Below are positions 53,316-62,147 of a stretch of DNA of 64,000 nucleotides, one piece after another. Each line of letters opens with the position of its first letter. The first letter of the stretch is position 1. The notes below the pieces were generated by a model. The model searched no databases. It was given only the letters and a program-made list of their open reading frames with translations, and was not told the origin of the DNA. The stretch covers positions 22,045-86,044 of the forward strand of contig CAUQQF010000005.1 of the NCBI GenBank assembly GCA_963520375.1, written 5' to 3'. The DNA is from JABCPE02 sp963520375 (lineage in GTDB: Bacteria; Bacteroidota; Bacteroidia; Flavobacteriales; Weeksellaceae). Made by a program: the position numbers and the translations under genes.

Positions 53316-54359
53316 GTGCGCTGGTTTAGGATTATTTTGCTTTTATTAGTTTTGTTGGCATCGGGCTATACGGCTGTGATGTATTATTTTTTTGAGGAGA
53401 AAAATTCTTTTGTGGTAGAAAAGGAAATTGATTTTCCTGTGGATAAGGTTTTTCCTCAATTTGATGATTTGCAGAACTTTACAAGATGGAATGATTATTT
53501 TTCGTCAGATAAAGATTATCGCTATCGCTATTTCCTGCCGTATGAAGGAGAGGGAAGTTCCATGAGCTACAGCCACACGAAGGACAAAAGTAAATATGGA
53601 GAGGTTTTCATCAGAAAAGTAAAAGAAAACAAGAGCATCAGCTATGAACTATATCAGGAACGAAAAAAAGTTCCGTACAAAATAGATGTGAGTTTTTATC
53701 CAAAAGGAGAGAAAACCAAGGTCGTATGGCGAGTGAATACGCCTAAATATCCTTTGTTGCTTAGATTTAAGGCATCAGGTGCTGAGATGGAAAACTACCT
53801 GACGAATAATGTGAATGTGAGTGTCAAAAACCTTACCAATCTTCTTTCGGGAAAAGTGGATAAAGAGGTGATGTTCAGCCAGATAAAGTATGACAGTGTC
53901 ATGATAGAGGAGCAGGACGAAAGGCTGTTTCTGGGCGTGAATGTGAGTACATCTAATAAAAAAGGAGCGTTGTTTAAAAATATAGTAATCAACCACAACA
54001 GGGTTTTCAGCTATGTGACCAAAGACCTCTCAAAACGGGAAGATGAGTTTGGAGAGCCAGTGCTTTTCACAGAGGCAGGAGAGCTTAAAAACAAAGAAGT
54101 TTCGTATTTCTACGGCGTTCCATTGTCGAAAAAAGTGAATGTTTCGGATAATAATTTTGCTTTTAGAACTATTAAAAAATCAAAATATTACAGCGTTTAT
54201 TATAAAGGAAGATACGAACAGCGAACCAAAGCTATAGCCAAACTTTTGGATAAGATAAGGAAAGACCTTCTTCAAAACGGAAAGCTGGAAGAACTATTTG
54301 TAGAGGCTCCGTATAATGAGAATGAGGTGGTGCTGAAATTATCATTCCCAGTTTATTAA
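53316..54359 (+). CDS. Membrane-anchored SRPBCC protein with a GyrI-like C-terminal half
   Basis: A 347-residue protein read from GTG at 53316. An N-terminal membrane helix (RWFRIILLLLVLLASGYTAV) is followed by an SRPBCC/polyketide-cyclase-like domain (residues ~30-175): VEKEIDFPVDKVFPQFDDLQ and FTRWNDYF, then beta strands. The second half (about 180-347) resembles GyrI/AraC effector-binding domains (FYGVPLSKK, SKYYSVYYKGRYEQRTKAI). Ligand and role are unknown. It lies between the NtrC-like gene (divergent) and sucA, with about 57 bases to sucA. The SRPBCC assignment is reasonably firm, the second domain less so. Confidence 0.7.
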   Translation: MRWFRIILLLLVLLASGYTAVMYYFFEEKNSFVVEKEIDFPVDKVFPQFDDLQNFTRWNDYFSSDKDYRYRYFLPYEGEGSSMSYSHTKDKSKYGEVFIRKVKENKSISYELYQERKKVPYKIDVSFYPKGEKTKVVWRVNTPKYPLLLRFKASGAEMENYLTNNVNVSVKNLTNLLSGKVDKEVMFSQIKYDSVMIEEQDERLFLGVNVSTSNKKGALFKNIVINHNRVFSYVTKDLSKREDEFGEPVLFTEAGELKNKEVSYFYGVPLSKKVNVSDNNFAFRTIKKSKYYSVYYKGRYEQRTKAIAKLLDKIRKDLLQNGKLEELFVEAPYNENEVVLKLSFPVY

Positions 54360-54377
54360 AATTAATACTAAAATTTA

Positions 54378-54385
54378 TAAATTTG
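54378..54385 (+). promoter_or_regulatory. -7 box (TAAATTTG) for sucA
   Basis: TAAATTTG lies 31 bases before the sucA ATG; a purine-rich stretch (gtaggag) follows, about 10 bases before the start codon. Confidence 0.5.
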
Positions 54386-54416
54386 TAACTCAAAAAAGTA
54401 GGAGAATTAAAATGTA

Positions 54417-57182
54417 ATGGATAGGTTTTCATTTTTAAACACAGCGCATATAGAGTTGATAGACAGTATGTATCAACAATATCTTCAGAGTCCTGATAGT
54501 ATAGAGCCTTCGTGGAAGTCGTTTTTTCAGGGCTTTGATTTTGCATTAGAGAATTATGGAGAATCAGCGCAGGAAGTTCCTCAAGTGGTGCAGACAGCTA
54601 TAAATACAGGTGCCGTGCCAGAGGATATCCTCACAGAATTTAAGGTTATCAATCTCATTGAGGCTTATCGTACCAGAGGGCATCTCTTTACCAAGACCAA
54701 TCCTGTAAGGAAGCGTAGAGAGTATTCGCCGACTCTTGATATTGAGAATTTTGGTCTTACAAAGGCTGATTTAGGTAAGAAATTCGATTGTGCTACACAA
54801 GTCGGAATGCCTGCACCAGCTACTTTGGAGGATATCATCAAGCATCTGGAGCAGGTATATTGTGACTCCATCGGGGTGGAATATATTCATATCAAAAATG
54901 TGGAGGAGAAAAATTTCATCAGAAAATGGATTTCAGAAAATGAAAATCACCCGATTCTTTCCGTGGAGGAAAAACGCCAGATTTTGCATAAACTAAACCA
55001 AGCTATCGCTTTTGAGCGATTTCTTCATACCAAATTTGTCGGGCAGAAAAGGTTTTCTCTGGAAGGCGGCGAGTCCCTTATCCCAGCAGTAGATCAGCTT
55101 ATCAGCTATTCTTCACAGCATGGTGTAGATGAGGTAGTTCTGGGAATGGCTCACCGTGGGAGGCTGAATGTTCTGAGTAATATTTTTCAAAAATCATATA
55201 AAGAAATTTTTTCTGAATTCGAAGGAAAGGAATTCGATGAAGATGTTTTCTCTGGCGATGTGAAATACCATCTTGGTGCATCTAAAAGAGTGACAACGGC
55301 TTCTGGAGAGGAAGTTAGAATCAATCTCGTTCCAAACCCGTCTCACTTGGAAACCGTAGGAGCTTTGGTTCAAGGGATTTGTAGAGCAAAAATAGACCAA
55401 TACAAAGGAGATTACACCAAAGTTTTACCAATTGTCATTCATGGAGACGCTGCCATTGCAGGGCAGGGAATTGTCTATGAAATCGCGCAGATGATGACGC
55501 TGGACGGCTATAAAACAGGCGGAACGGTGCATATCGTGGTCAATAATCAGGTGGGCTTTACTACCAATTATCTCGATGCTCGTTCTTCTACATATTGTAC
55601 TGATATAGCGAAAGTTACGGACTCTCCCGTGATGCATATCAATGCTGATGATGTGGAAGCTGTGGTGCATGCTATTCGTTTTGCGGCGGATTATAGAGCC
55701 AAATTCCACAAAGATGTATATATAGACCTTTTAGGTTACCGAAAATATGGGCATAACGAAGGTGATGAACCAAGATTTACCCAGCCTAAACTATATGATA
55801 TAATCGCAAATCATCCTAACCCAAGGAAAATTTATAAACAAAAACTGCTTCAGGAAGGCATCGTTTCGGATGAAATCATCGCAGAAATGGAGCAGGAGTT
55901 TAAGCTTCTTTTGGATGAAAATTTTGAGGCAGCGAAGGAAATCGAACGAAATCAAATGACCATTTTCATGGAGGAAGATTGGCGTGATTTCTCAAAATCA
56001 GCTGTGGGAAAAGCCTTGGAAAAGGTGGATACTAAGTTTGATTTAGCTGAATTAAAAGAATTAGCGCAAAAACTTTTTGTGCTTCCAAGCGATAAAAAAT
56101 TCATTAATAAAATTATTCGTCTTTTCCAGCAGCGGCTGAAAATGGTTCAGGAAACCAACGAGTTAGACTGGGCTTTAGGGGAATTGTTGGCGTATGCTTC
56201 TCTGCTGAAAGAGGGCTATAATATCCGTATTTCGGGCGAGGATGTGGAGCGTGGGACTTTTTCTCACCGTCACGCCGTTCTGAAAACGGAAGACACAGAG
56301 GAAGAATATATTTATTTAAAGAATGTTTCTGACAGCAGATTTGATATCTATAATTCCCATCTTTCTGAATATGGTGTTCTTGGTTTTGACTATGGCTACG
56401 CCCTTGCTTCTCCGAAAACACTTACGATTTGGGAGGCGCAGTTCGGGGATTTTGCCAATGGGGCGCAGATTATCATAGACCAATATTTGGTAGCGGCAGA
56501 AGAAAAATGGAAAATCCAGAACGGACTTGTGATGCTGCTTCCTCACGGAATGGAAGGGCAGGGCGCAGAGCACTCTTCCGCGAGATTGGAAAGATTCCTT
56601 ACGCTTTGTGCTAATGAGAATATTTTTGTGGCAAACTGTACTACGCCGGCCAATTATTTCCATTTGCTTAGAAGGCAAATGAAACTGCCATTTAGAAAAC
56701 CGTTGGTAGTGATGACTCCGAAATCCTTGTTGAGACATCCAAAAGTAGTTTCCAGCATTGAGGAAATGGCGAATGGAGAGTTCCAAACTCTGATAGATGA
56801 TACTCTGATAGATGCTGAAAAGGTGGAGAGAATAGCCCTTTGTAGTGGTAAAGTCTACTACGAACTTTTAGCGAAAAGAGAAGAGCTAAAAGAGGAAAAA
56901 GTGGCGCTAGTAAGATTGGAACAGCTGTATCCTTTGGATAGGCAAACTCTTGCAGGGATAATGAACAGATATGCCCATAATAAAGAAATAGTTTGGGTGC
57001 AGGAAGAACCAGAAAACATGGGAGCTTGGGCGTATATCTTGAGAAACTTAAGAAATACAGGAATACAGGTAATCGCGCCAGTGTCCAGCGGTACGCCTGC
57101 TCCAGGAACGCACAAAGGTTTTGATAAAAACCAAAAACAGGTAATCCAGCGAGTGTTTGATTTAGAAAATTTAATAAGATAA
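54417..57182 (+). CDS. sucA: 2-oxoglutarate dehydrogenase E1
   Basis: A 921-residue thiamine-diphosphate enzyme of the TCA cycle that decarboxylates 2-oxoglutarate and passes the succinyl group to the E2 lipoyl domain. The N-terminal segment (FLNTAHIELIDSMYQQYLQ, then SWKSFFQGF) is the E2-binding region. VVLGMAHRGRLNVL, GDAAIAGQGIVYE and the C-terminal LPHGMEGQGAEHSSARLERF are strong OdhA/SucA landmarks. Length is typical. It is followed by sucB after 36 bases, forming the standard pair. Confidence 0.96.
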   Translation: MDRFSFLNTAHIELIDSMYQQYLQSPDSIEPSWKSFFQGFDFALENYGESAQEVPQVVQTAINTGAVPEDILTEFKVINLIEAYRTRGHLFTKTNPVRKRREYSPTLDIENFGLTKADLGKKFDCATQVGMPAPATLEDIIKHLEQVYCDSIGVEYIHIKNVEEKNFIRKWISENENHPILSVEEKRQILHKLNQAIAFERFLHTKFVGQKRFSLEGGESLIPAVDQLISYSSQHGVDEVVLGMAHRGRLNVLSNIFQKSYKEIFSEFEGKEFDEDVFSGDVKYHLGASKRVTTASGEEVRINLVPNPSHLETVGALVQGICRAKIDQYKGDYTKVLPIVIHGDAAIAGQGIVYEIAQMMTLDGYKTGGTVHIVVNNQVGFTTNYLDARSSTYCTDIAKVTDSPVMHINADDVEAVVHAIRFAADYRAKFHKDVYIDLLGYRKYGHNEGDEPRFTQPKLYDIIANHPNPRKIYKQKLLQEGIVSDEIIAEMEQEFKLLLDENFEAAKEIERNQMTIFMEEDWRDFSKSAVGKALEKVDTKFDLAELKELAQKLFVLPSDKKFINKIIRLFQQRLKMVQETNELDWALGELLAYASLLKEGYNIRISGEDVERGTFSHRHAVLKTEDTEEEYIYLKNVSDSRFDIYNSHLSEYGVLGFDYGYALASPKTLTIWEAQFGDFANGAQIIIDQYLVAAEEKWKIQNGLVMLLPHGMEGQGAEHSSARLERFLTLCANENIFVANCTTPANYFHLLRRQMKLPFRKPLVVMTPKSLLRHPKVVSSIEEMANGEFQTLIDDTLIDAEKVERIALCSGKVYYELLAKREELKEEKVALVRLEQLYPLDRQTLAGIMNRYAHNKEIVWVQEEPENMGAWAYILRNLRNTGIQVIAPVSSGTPAPGTHKGFDKNQKQVIQRVFDLENLIR

Positions 57183-57218
57183 ACAATAGAGTTTATTAAC
57201 AAATAAAGACTTAGAGCT

Positions 57219-58424
57219 ATGTCTATATTAGAAATGAAAGTGCCTTCACCAGGCGAATCCATCACAGAAGTAGAAATTTCATCTTGGTTAGTAAAAGATG
57301 GCGATTTTGTAGAAAAAGACCAGCCGATAGCAGAGGTAGATTCTGATAAGGCAACACTAGAACTCCCAGCCGAGCAATCAGGGGTAATTACCCTAAAAGC
57401 CGAGGAAGGAGATGTAGTAAAAGTAGGGCAGGTAGTCTGTCTTATAGATATGTCTGCACAAGGGTCAGCTATGAAGGCAGAAAAACCTGTTTCGGAAATG
57501 AAAGTGGAAACACAAACAGTGGCTGTTCCTGCACAAGAACTTAAAAAAGAGGAATCTCATCCATCTTCTCCATTGGCAAAAGTGATTTTGAAGGAGAATA
57601 GCATTGATTCTGATAAAGTTACAGGAACAGGAGTGGGCGGAAAAATCACCAAAGAAGATGCTATAAAAGCTGTCGCAGCGATGGGAAGAACGCAAGGAAA
57701 TCGTAAACAGACCGTTACGAAACTTTCTGTTTTGAGAAGAAAATTGGCGGCTAGATTGGTTTCTGTGAAGAATGAAACCGCTATGCTTACTACCTTTAAC
57801 GAGGTGGATATGAGCGAAATTTTCAGGCTGAGAAAACTTTATAAAGAAGAATTTTCACAGAAACACGGCGTAGGGCTTGGTTTTATGTCTTTCTTTACAA
57901 AGGCGGTTACCAGAGCTTTGAAACTTTATCCAGATGTGAATGCAGCGATAGATGGCGACCAAAAAATCAATTATGATTTTTGTGATATTTCTGTGGCGGT
58001 TTCTGGGCCAAAGGGACTTATGGTGCCGATTATCAGAGATGCAGAGACTTTGTCCTTTAAAGGTATTGAGCTGAAAATTAAAGATTTAGCTACTAAAGTT
58101 CGTGATGGGAATATTTCTGTAGATGAGATGACTGGCGGAACTTTTACCATTACTAATGGTGGAACATTCGGTTCTATGCTTTCTACACCGATTATCAATC
58201 CGCCACAAAGTGCGATTTTAGGAATGCACAATATTTTAGAACGCCCTGTGGCTGTCAATGGGCAGGTAGAAATCCGTCCGATGATGTATCTGGCGCTTTC
58301 TTATGACCATAGAATAATCGATGGTCGTGAGTCCGTAGGGTTCTTAGTGGCTGTGAAAGAAGCCATAGAAAATCCAGTGGAGTTGCTTATGGAAAACAAT
58401 GAGAAAAAAGCACTTGAGCTATAA
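57219..58424 (+). CDS. sucB: Dihydrolipoyllysine-residue succinyltransferase (E2)
   Basis: A 401-residue E2 core of the 2-oxoglutarate dehydrogenase complex. The N-terminal lipoyl domain has Lys44 in VDSDKATLEL. A linker of about 30 residues follows, then a peripheral-subunit-binding domain (about 113-150, SPLAKVILKENSID). The catalytic domain ends in SYDHRIIDGRESVGFL with the catalytic His and Asp. E3 (lipoamide dehydrogenase) is not in the window. A bidirectional hairpin at 58436 ends the sucAB transcript. Confidence 0.96.
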   Translation: MSILEMKVPSPGESITEVEISSWLVKDGDFVEKDQPIAEVDSDKATLELPAEQSGVITLKAEEGDVVKVGQVVCLIDMSAQGSAMKAEKPVSEMKVETQTVAVPAQELKKEESHPSSPLAKVILKENSIDSDKVTGTGVGGKITKEDAIKAVAAMGRTQGNRKQTVTKLSVLRRKLAARLVSVKNETAMLTTFNEVDMSEIFRLRKLYKEEFSQKHGVGLGFMSFFTKAVTRALKLYPDVNAAIDGDQKINYDFCDISVAVSGPKGLMVPIIRDAETLSFKGIELKIKDLATKVRDGNISVDEMTGGTFTITNGGTFGSMLSTPIINPPQSAILGMHNILERPVAVNGQVEIRPMMYLALSYDHRIIDGRESVGFLVAVKEAIENPVELLMENNEKKALEL

Positions 58425-58435
58425 ATATTCATTAA

Positions 58436-58475
58436 AAAAATCAGAAATCCTTTTGAAGATTTCTGATTTTTTTGT
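58436..58475. terminator. Bidirectional terminator between sucB and the OsmC-like gene
   Basis: The stem aaatcagaaatc / gatttctgattt is flanked by A- and T-runs between convergent genes. Confidence 0.8.
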
Positions 58476-58491
58476 TTCTGATTGAGATTTT

Positions 58492-58890
58492 TTAAGGAAG
58501 TAGTTCAGATTCTATAGCAATTTCGCCAGTGAGAATTTTCTGAATAGGGCAGGCGTGGGCTGTTTTGTGCAGTATGTTGCGCTGCTCCTCGGTAAGATTT
58601 CCTTTTATTTCTATGATTTTTTTGAATTGAGAAACACCTTCTTTAGTTTCATTATCAAAAAGAACTTTTACAGAAACTTCTTCTACCTCCCATTCTTTGC
58701 GGTCTGCAAACATTTTGATAGTTGCAGTGGTGCAAGATGAAAGAGCCGAAGCCAAAAGCTCTAGCGGATTAAATCCTTTTTCCTGTCCACCTTTAGCTGC
58801 GGGTTCATCACCGATAATGCTGTTTTTACCAGCAGAGATGTTCATTAGATATTTCTCTGCACCAATTTTTGTAATTACTTCTGCTTTCAT
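58492..58890 (-). CDS. OsmC/Ohr-family peroxiredoxin-like protein
   Basis: A 132-residue OsmC-fold protein. The two conserved cysteines are visible: ELLASALSSCTTATI (first Cys at about residue 53) and AHACPIQKIL (second Cys at about 115). These reduce organic hydroperoxides in the family. The sequence is closer to general OsmC/YhfA-like proteins than to Ohr proper, so the exact substrate is open. A TATATTTG box lies upstream on the minus strand (58916-58909). Confidence 0.88.
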   Translation of the reverse strand: MKAEVITKIGAEKYLMNISAGKNSIIGDEPAAKGGQEKGFNPLELLASALSSCTTATIKMFADRKEWEVEEVSVKVLFDNETKEGVSQFKKIIEIKGNLTEEQRNILHKTAHACPIQKILTGEIAIESELLP

Positions 58891-58956
58891 AAATTAAGAT
58901 TAAGACAGCAAATATAAGGCATATTTTGTCAAAACACCTTAACCTAAATCAAGAAG

Positions 58957-58989
58957 TTTGGTCAGATAAATATTTATTAGTTATATTTG
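58957..58989 (+). promoter_or_regulatory. Promoter for the CNNM/CorC-like gene
   Basis: TTTG (58957-58960), 21 bases, then TATATTTG (58982-58989), with the ATG 31 bases on. Confidence 0.55.
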
Positions 58990-59020
58990 CATACTATTTT
59001 TGTTTAACAATTTAAATTAA

Positions 59021-60361
59021 ATGGACCCCGATAGTTTATTAAAACTTTTATTAGCTTTATTTTTTGTAATACTTAATGGCTTTTTCGTGGCGGCAGAGTT
59101 TTCGATAGTTAAAGTGCGCCACTCTCAAATTCAAATCAAGGCGGAAGGAGGAAATGCCTCCGCAAAACAAGCCGAAAAAATCATCAAAAACTTAGACGCT
59201 TATCTTTCTGCTACACAGCTGGGAATTACGCTTGCCAGTCTGGCACTCGGTTTCATAGGAGAAAGCACGATGCATCATATTTTAGAAGCGGCGTTTTCTA
59301 AACTGAATATAGATATTGCACCAGAAACGCTTTCTACGATGGCTTTGGCGGGAAGTTTCCTTGTTGTAACCATGATGCACATAGTTTTTGGAGAATTAGT
59401 TCCGAAGTCAATAGCGATTAGAAAATCAGAGGCAACGACTTTGTTTGTTGCATGGCCTTTGCTGTTATTTTATAACATATTCAAACCTTTTATTTGGTTG
59501 ATGAACGCTATTTCTAACGCATTCCTAAGACTTATCAATATTCACCCTGTGGCTGGTCATGAGATACACTCCACAGAGGAGCTTCAGCTGTTGGTAAAAC
59601 AAAGTGCCGCAGGAGGAGAGATAGAGGAGGAAAATTATGAAATTATCAAAAATGCTTTTGATTTTACTGACCATACCGCTAAGCAGGTAATGGTGCCGAG
59701 ACAGAATATCATTACTATTGATATCAGCGAGGATAATGATGTGATTTTAAGTAAAATAATAGACTGCGGATATTCTAGAATTCCTGTATATGAGAACTCT
59801 ATAGACAATATCATAGGGATTTTCTACACAAAAGAAATTATGCGTGAGTACATCAAAAACAAAGATGTAGATTTAAGAAAATTCTTGCGTGAGGCGTTTT
59901 TCGTGGTGGGAAGTAAGAAAATTTCCGATTTGATGAATGTTTTCCAGCAGAAAAAACAGCACATTGCGATTGTAATTGATGAATTTGGAGGAACGGAAGG
60001 AATCGTAACATTAGAAGATATTTTGGAAGAGCTGGTAGGCGAAATCCAAGACGAGGAAGATGATGAACAAAAGGTAGTGGATGAAATTGCTGAAAATACA
60101 TTCTGGATACAGGCTACTCAGCCTTTGGATGAGATAAATGAACACCTGCCTGCACCGCTGCCAGAGGACTCTGAATACAATACCTTGGCGGGATATATCA
60201 TGTATCAGCTATCGGATATTCCAGAAGAAAATCAGGAATTTAAGTTGTGTAATTATGCTTTCAAAATCTTGAAAATGCAGAATAAAAGTGTAGAGATGGT
60301 AGAGCTGAAATATGAACCACAGGATATAGAAGAAACGAATGAAGAGACAGAGAAAATATAA
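59021..60361 (+). CDS. CNNM/CorC-family (DUF21-CBS) membrane protein, 'hemolysin' family
   Basis: A 446-residue protein. The DUF21 membrane domain (about 1-185) has four helices and includes GFFVAAEFSIVKVRHSQI and GELVPKSIAIRKSE. A pair of CBS domains (about 205-335) has VMVPRQNIITIDI, GYSRIPVYENSIDNIIGI and HIAIVIDEFGGTEGIVTLED. The C-terminal CorC/HlyC domain covers about 350-435. Relatives transport or regulate Mg2+ and Co2+; the name hemolysin is historical. In some Bacteroidota a paralogue, GldE, serves gliding motility, but no gliding gene is nearby. Its end overlaps the clpS-like start by 23 bases. Confidence 0.9.
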   Translation: MDPDSLLKLLLALFFVILNGFFVAAEFSIVKVRHSQIQIKAEGGNASAKQAEKIIKNLDAYLSATQLGITLASLALGFIGESTMHHILEAAFSKLNIDIAPETLSTMALAGSFLVVTMMHIVFGELVPKSIAIRKSEATTLFVAWPLLLFYNIFKPFIWLMNAISNAFLRLINIHPVAGHEIHSTEELQLLVKQSAAGGEIEEENYEIIKNAFDFTDHTAKQVMVPRQNIITIDISEDNDVILSKIIDCGYSRIPVYENSIDNIIGIFYTKEIMREYIKNKDVDLRKFLREAFFVVGSKKISDLMNVFQQKKQHIAIVIDEFGGTEGIVTLEDILEELVGEIQDEEDDEQKVVDEIAENTFWIQATQPLDEINEHLPAPLPEDSEYNTLAGYIMYQLSDIPEENQEFKLCNYAFKILKMQNKSVEMVELKYEPQDIEETNEETEKI

Positions 60362-60647
60362 CATATACTGCGAAAGTTCACAAACAGAGAAACAAACTGA
60401 TGTTCTTCTCTTGGAGGAGGAGAATGCAGAAAATAAGTTGGTTCTTTATAATGATGATGTCAATACTTTTGATTTTGTGATAGAATCTCTTATAGAAGTT
60501 TGTAAACACACACTGGAACAGGCGGAGCAGTGCACTATGCTGGTTCATTATAAAGGCAAATGCACTGTGAAAACAGGCGATATGGAAATGCTTATGCCTA
60601 TGCACCAGAAGCTTTTAGGACGAGGTCTTACCAGTGAAATAATATAA
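60339..60647 (+). CDS. clpS: ATP-dependent Clp protease adaptor ClpS
   Basis: A 102-residue adaptor that brings N-degron substrates to ClpAP-type proteases. The ClpS core is clear: NKLVLYNDDVNTFDFVIESL, then CKHTLEQAEQCTMLVHYKGKC and the LLGRGLTSEI end. The substrate-pocket Asn-Asp-Asp (YNDDVNTF) is intact. The N-terminal tail is polar and poorly conserved, so the exact start is not certain; the ATG at 60339 overlaps the preceding gene. Confidence 0.9.
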   Translation: MKRQRKYNIYCESSQTEKQTDVLLLEEENAENKLVLYNDDVNTFDFVIESLIEVCKHTLEQAEQCTMLVHYKGKCTVKTGDMEMLMPMHQKLLGRGLTSEII

Positions 60648-60677
60648 AAAAAACTGCTCAAATCTGAGCAGTTTTTT
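60647..60677. terminator. Bidirectional terminator between clpS and the thioredoxin-like gene
   Basis: The stem aaaaactgctca / tgagcagttttt (60649-60660 with 60665-60676) has flanking A- and T-runs. Confidence 0.85.
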
Positions 60678-61182
60678 AGTTTTTAGCAATCCATTCTTTG
60701 AAGAAACTTTCTACTTTTTCTAGGCTGTAGCCTTTTCCTTCTTCAAAAACCTCACTGCTCTGCGTGTGGATTTGTTTTCCATTTTTATCTAAAATAATGA
60801 AAACAGGATAGCCAAACTTCTCACCAGGGTTGCCGTATTTTGCAAAAACTTTTTCGTTTTTATTCTTTGGAGAAAAATTTAGATGGTAATAAAGGAAATT
60901 CTCATCAACTATTTTATTTAGTTCAGGAGTCGTTTTTACAAAATTATCAAATCTTAAGCACCAGATGCACCAGTTTCCTCCCGCCTGCAAGATGATGTTT
61001 TTATTTTCTTTTTTAGCTTGTTTTACTAATTTTTGGATTTCTATTTCTGCATTGTCCTCCTCTCTGTATGGTTTTGGAAGAGCCAGTTTTTCCTGCTGTG
61101 GGCTTATTTCAGAAGTCTGAGCGTAATATAATGAAGGCATCAAAACACCTAAAAAAGCAAGTTTTATGAATATCTTTTTCAT
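60676..61182 (-). CDS. Exported thioredoxin-like protein (WCIWC)
   Basis: A 168-residue protein with a signal peptide (MKKIFIKLAFLGVLMPSLYYAQ) and a thioredoxin fold. The redox motif is WCIWC in AGGNWCIWCLRFDNF, a hydrophobic CxxC not seen in the TlpA-like proteins. The cis-Pro region is FGYPVFIILDKNGK. It resembles thioredoxin-7/DsbD-gamma-like family members. I chose the ATG at 61182; an upstream in-frame start at 61296 would add a non-signal-like stretch that overlaps the acyltransferase gene and the promoter at 61197-61226. Confidence 0.82.
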   Translation of the reverse strand: MKKIFIKLAFLGVLMPSLYYAQTSEISPQQEKLALPKPYREEDNAEIEIQKLVKQAKKENKNIILQAGGNWCIWCLRFDNFVKTTPELNKIVDENFLYYHLNFSPKNKNEKVFAKYGNPGEKFGYPVFIILDKNGKQIHTQSSEVFEEGKGYSLEKVESFFKEWIAKN

Positions 61183-61196
61183 TGTTAAAATTTTTC

Positions 61197-61226
61197 CAAA
61201 TGTAATAAAAAAATGGAATTGACAAA
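61197..61226 (-). promoter_or_regulatory. Promoter for the WCIWC thioredoxin-like gene
   Basis: On the minus strand, TTTTG (near 61226) is followed by 18 bases and then TACATTTG (61204-61197), 14 bases before the ATG. Confidence 0.55.
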
Positions 61227-61256
61227 ATTTGTATCTTCGCACCCAAAATTTATACA

Positions 61257-62135
61257 TTGAATAATTTACTTTTTCATATTGTTTATTTAGCATCAAAACT
61301 GCCGCTGGGCGCGTTGTATATTATTTCGGATATTATTTTTTTCGTTAATTATTATATCATTGGTTACCGAAAAAAAATCGTTTATGAAAATTTAAAAAAT
61401 TCTTTTCCTGACAAAAGCGAAAAGGAAATTAAACAAATTCAAAAGAAATTTTTTCGTAATTTTTCTGATTACATCGTAGAAACGGTGAAGGCGATGACAA
61501 TCAGTGAAGAAGAACTGGGAAAGCGTGTAAAACACATTAACCAAGAGCTTTTTCATCAAGCCAAAGCCGAAAGAAAAAATGTGATTATCTTGGCAGGGCA
61601 TGTTTTTGACTGGGAGTGGATTAACGCTTTTGCGAAAATCATTCCGCAGGAAAACTGCCACCCTGTTTATAGAAAGGTAAATAATGACTTCTGGGAGGAG
61701 AAAGTGAAACTTATCAGAAATCGTTTCGGGAATAAGGCGCTGAACTCTCGTGAGATTATCAGACATATATTGAGAACGCCTGTTGATGGGAATTCGGCGT
61801 ATATGTTCGTGGCCGACCAGACGCCGCATTTCTCCGAGGTTTATTACGGATTAAAGTTTTTAAATCAGAGAACTCCTGTTTTCATCGGTTATGACAAGCT
61901 TTCACAAAGGCTGGATTTGGCTTTTATCTATTGTGAAATGAAAAAAGTAAAACGAGGCTATTACGAAGTGAGCTATCACCGAATTTACCCTGATGGAGAG
62001 CAGTTTAAAGAATATGAAGTGGTAAGAAAATTCCATAAAATGCTGGAAGAAACCATTAATGAGCACCCAGACAACTGGCTCTGGTCTCACCGAAGATGGA
62101 AATATCAGAACGACATCAAAAAATATGAGGAATAA
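61257..62135 (+). CDS. LpxL/HtrB-like lipid A acyltransferase
   Basis: A 292-residue membrane-associated acyltransferase (lysophospholipid acyltransferase superfamily). An N-terminal hydrophobic segment is followed by the catalytic GHVFDWEW (His with Asp/Glu four residues on) and VADQTPHFSEVYYG. DNWLWSHRRWKY closes the C-terminus, all as in LpxL/LpxM-type enzymes of Bacteroidota. It should add secondary acyl chains to lipid A. The start is TTG at 61257, with no ATG nearby. It is divergent from the thioredoxin-like gene and is followed by a glycosyltransferase 12 bases on. Confidence 0.9.
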   Translation: MNNLLFHIVYLASKLPLGALYIISDIIFFVNYYIIGYRKKIVYENLKNSFPDKSEKEIKQIQKKFFRNFSDYIVETVKAMTISEEELGKRVKHINQELFHQAKAERKNVIILAGHVFDWEWINAFAKIIPQENCHPVYRKVNNDFWEEKVKLIRNRFGNKALNSREIIRHILRTPVDGNSAYMFVADQTPHFSEVYYGLKFLNQRTPVFIGYDKLSQRLDLAFIYCEMKKVKRGYYEVSYHRIYPDGEQFKEYEVVRKFHKMLEETINEHPDNWLWSHRRWKYQNDIKKYEE

Positions 62136-62147
62136 ATACTTTTTCTG

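Noticed and set aside
56316..56786. 156-codon open frame antisense to sucA
   Set aside because: Shadow of the conserved transketolase region of SucA.
56692..57186. 164-codon open frame antisense to the end of sucA
   Set aside because: The plus strand encodes a complete, motif-rich SucA. The antisense frame has composition typical of a shadow frame and no recognisable domain.
60676..61296. Longer form of the thioredoxin-like protein starting at 61296
   Set aside because: It would run through the gene's own promoter and the start of the divergent acyltransferase, and it would bury the signal peptide in the interior.
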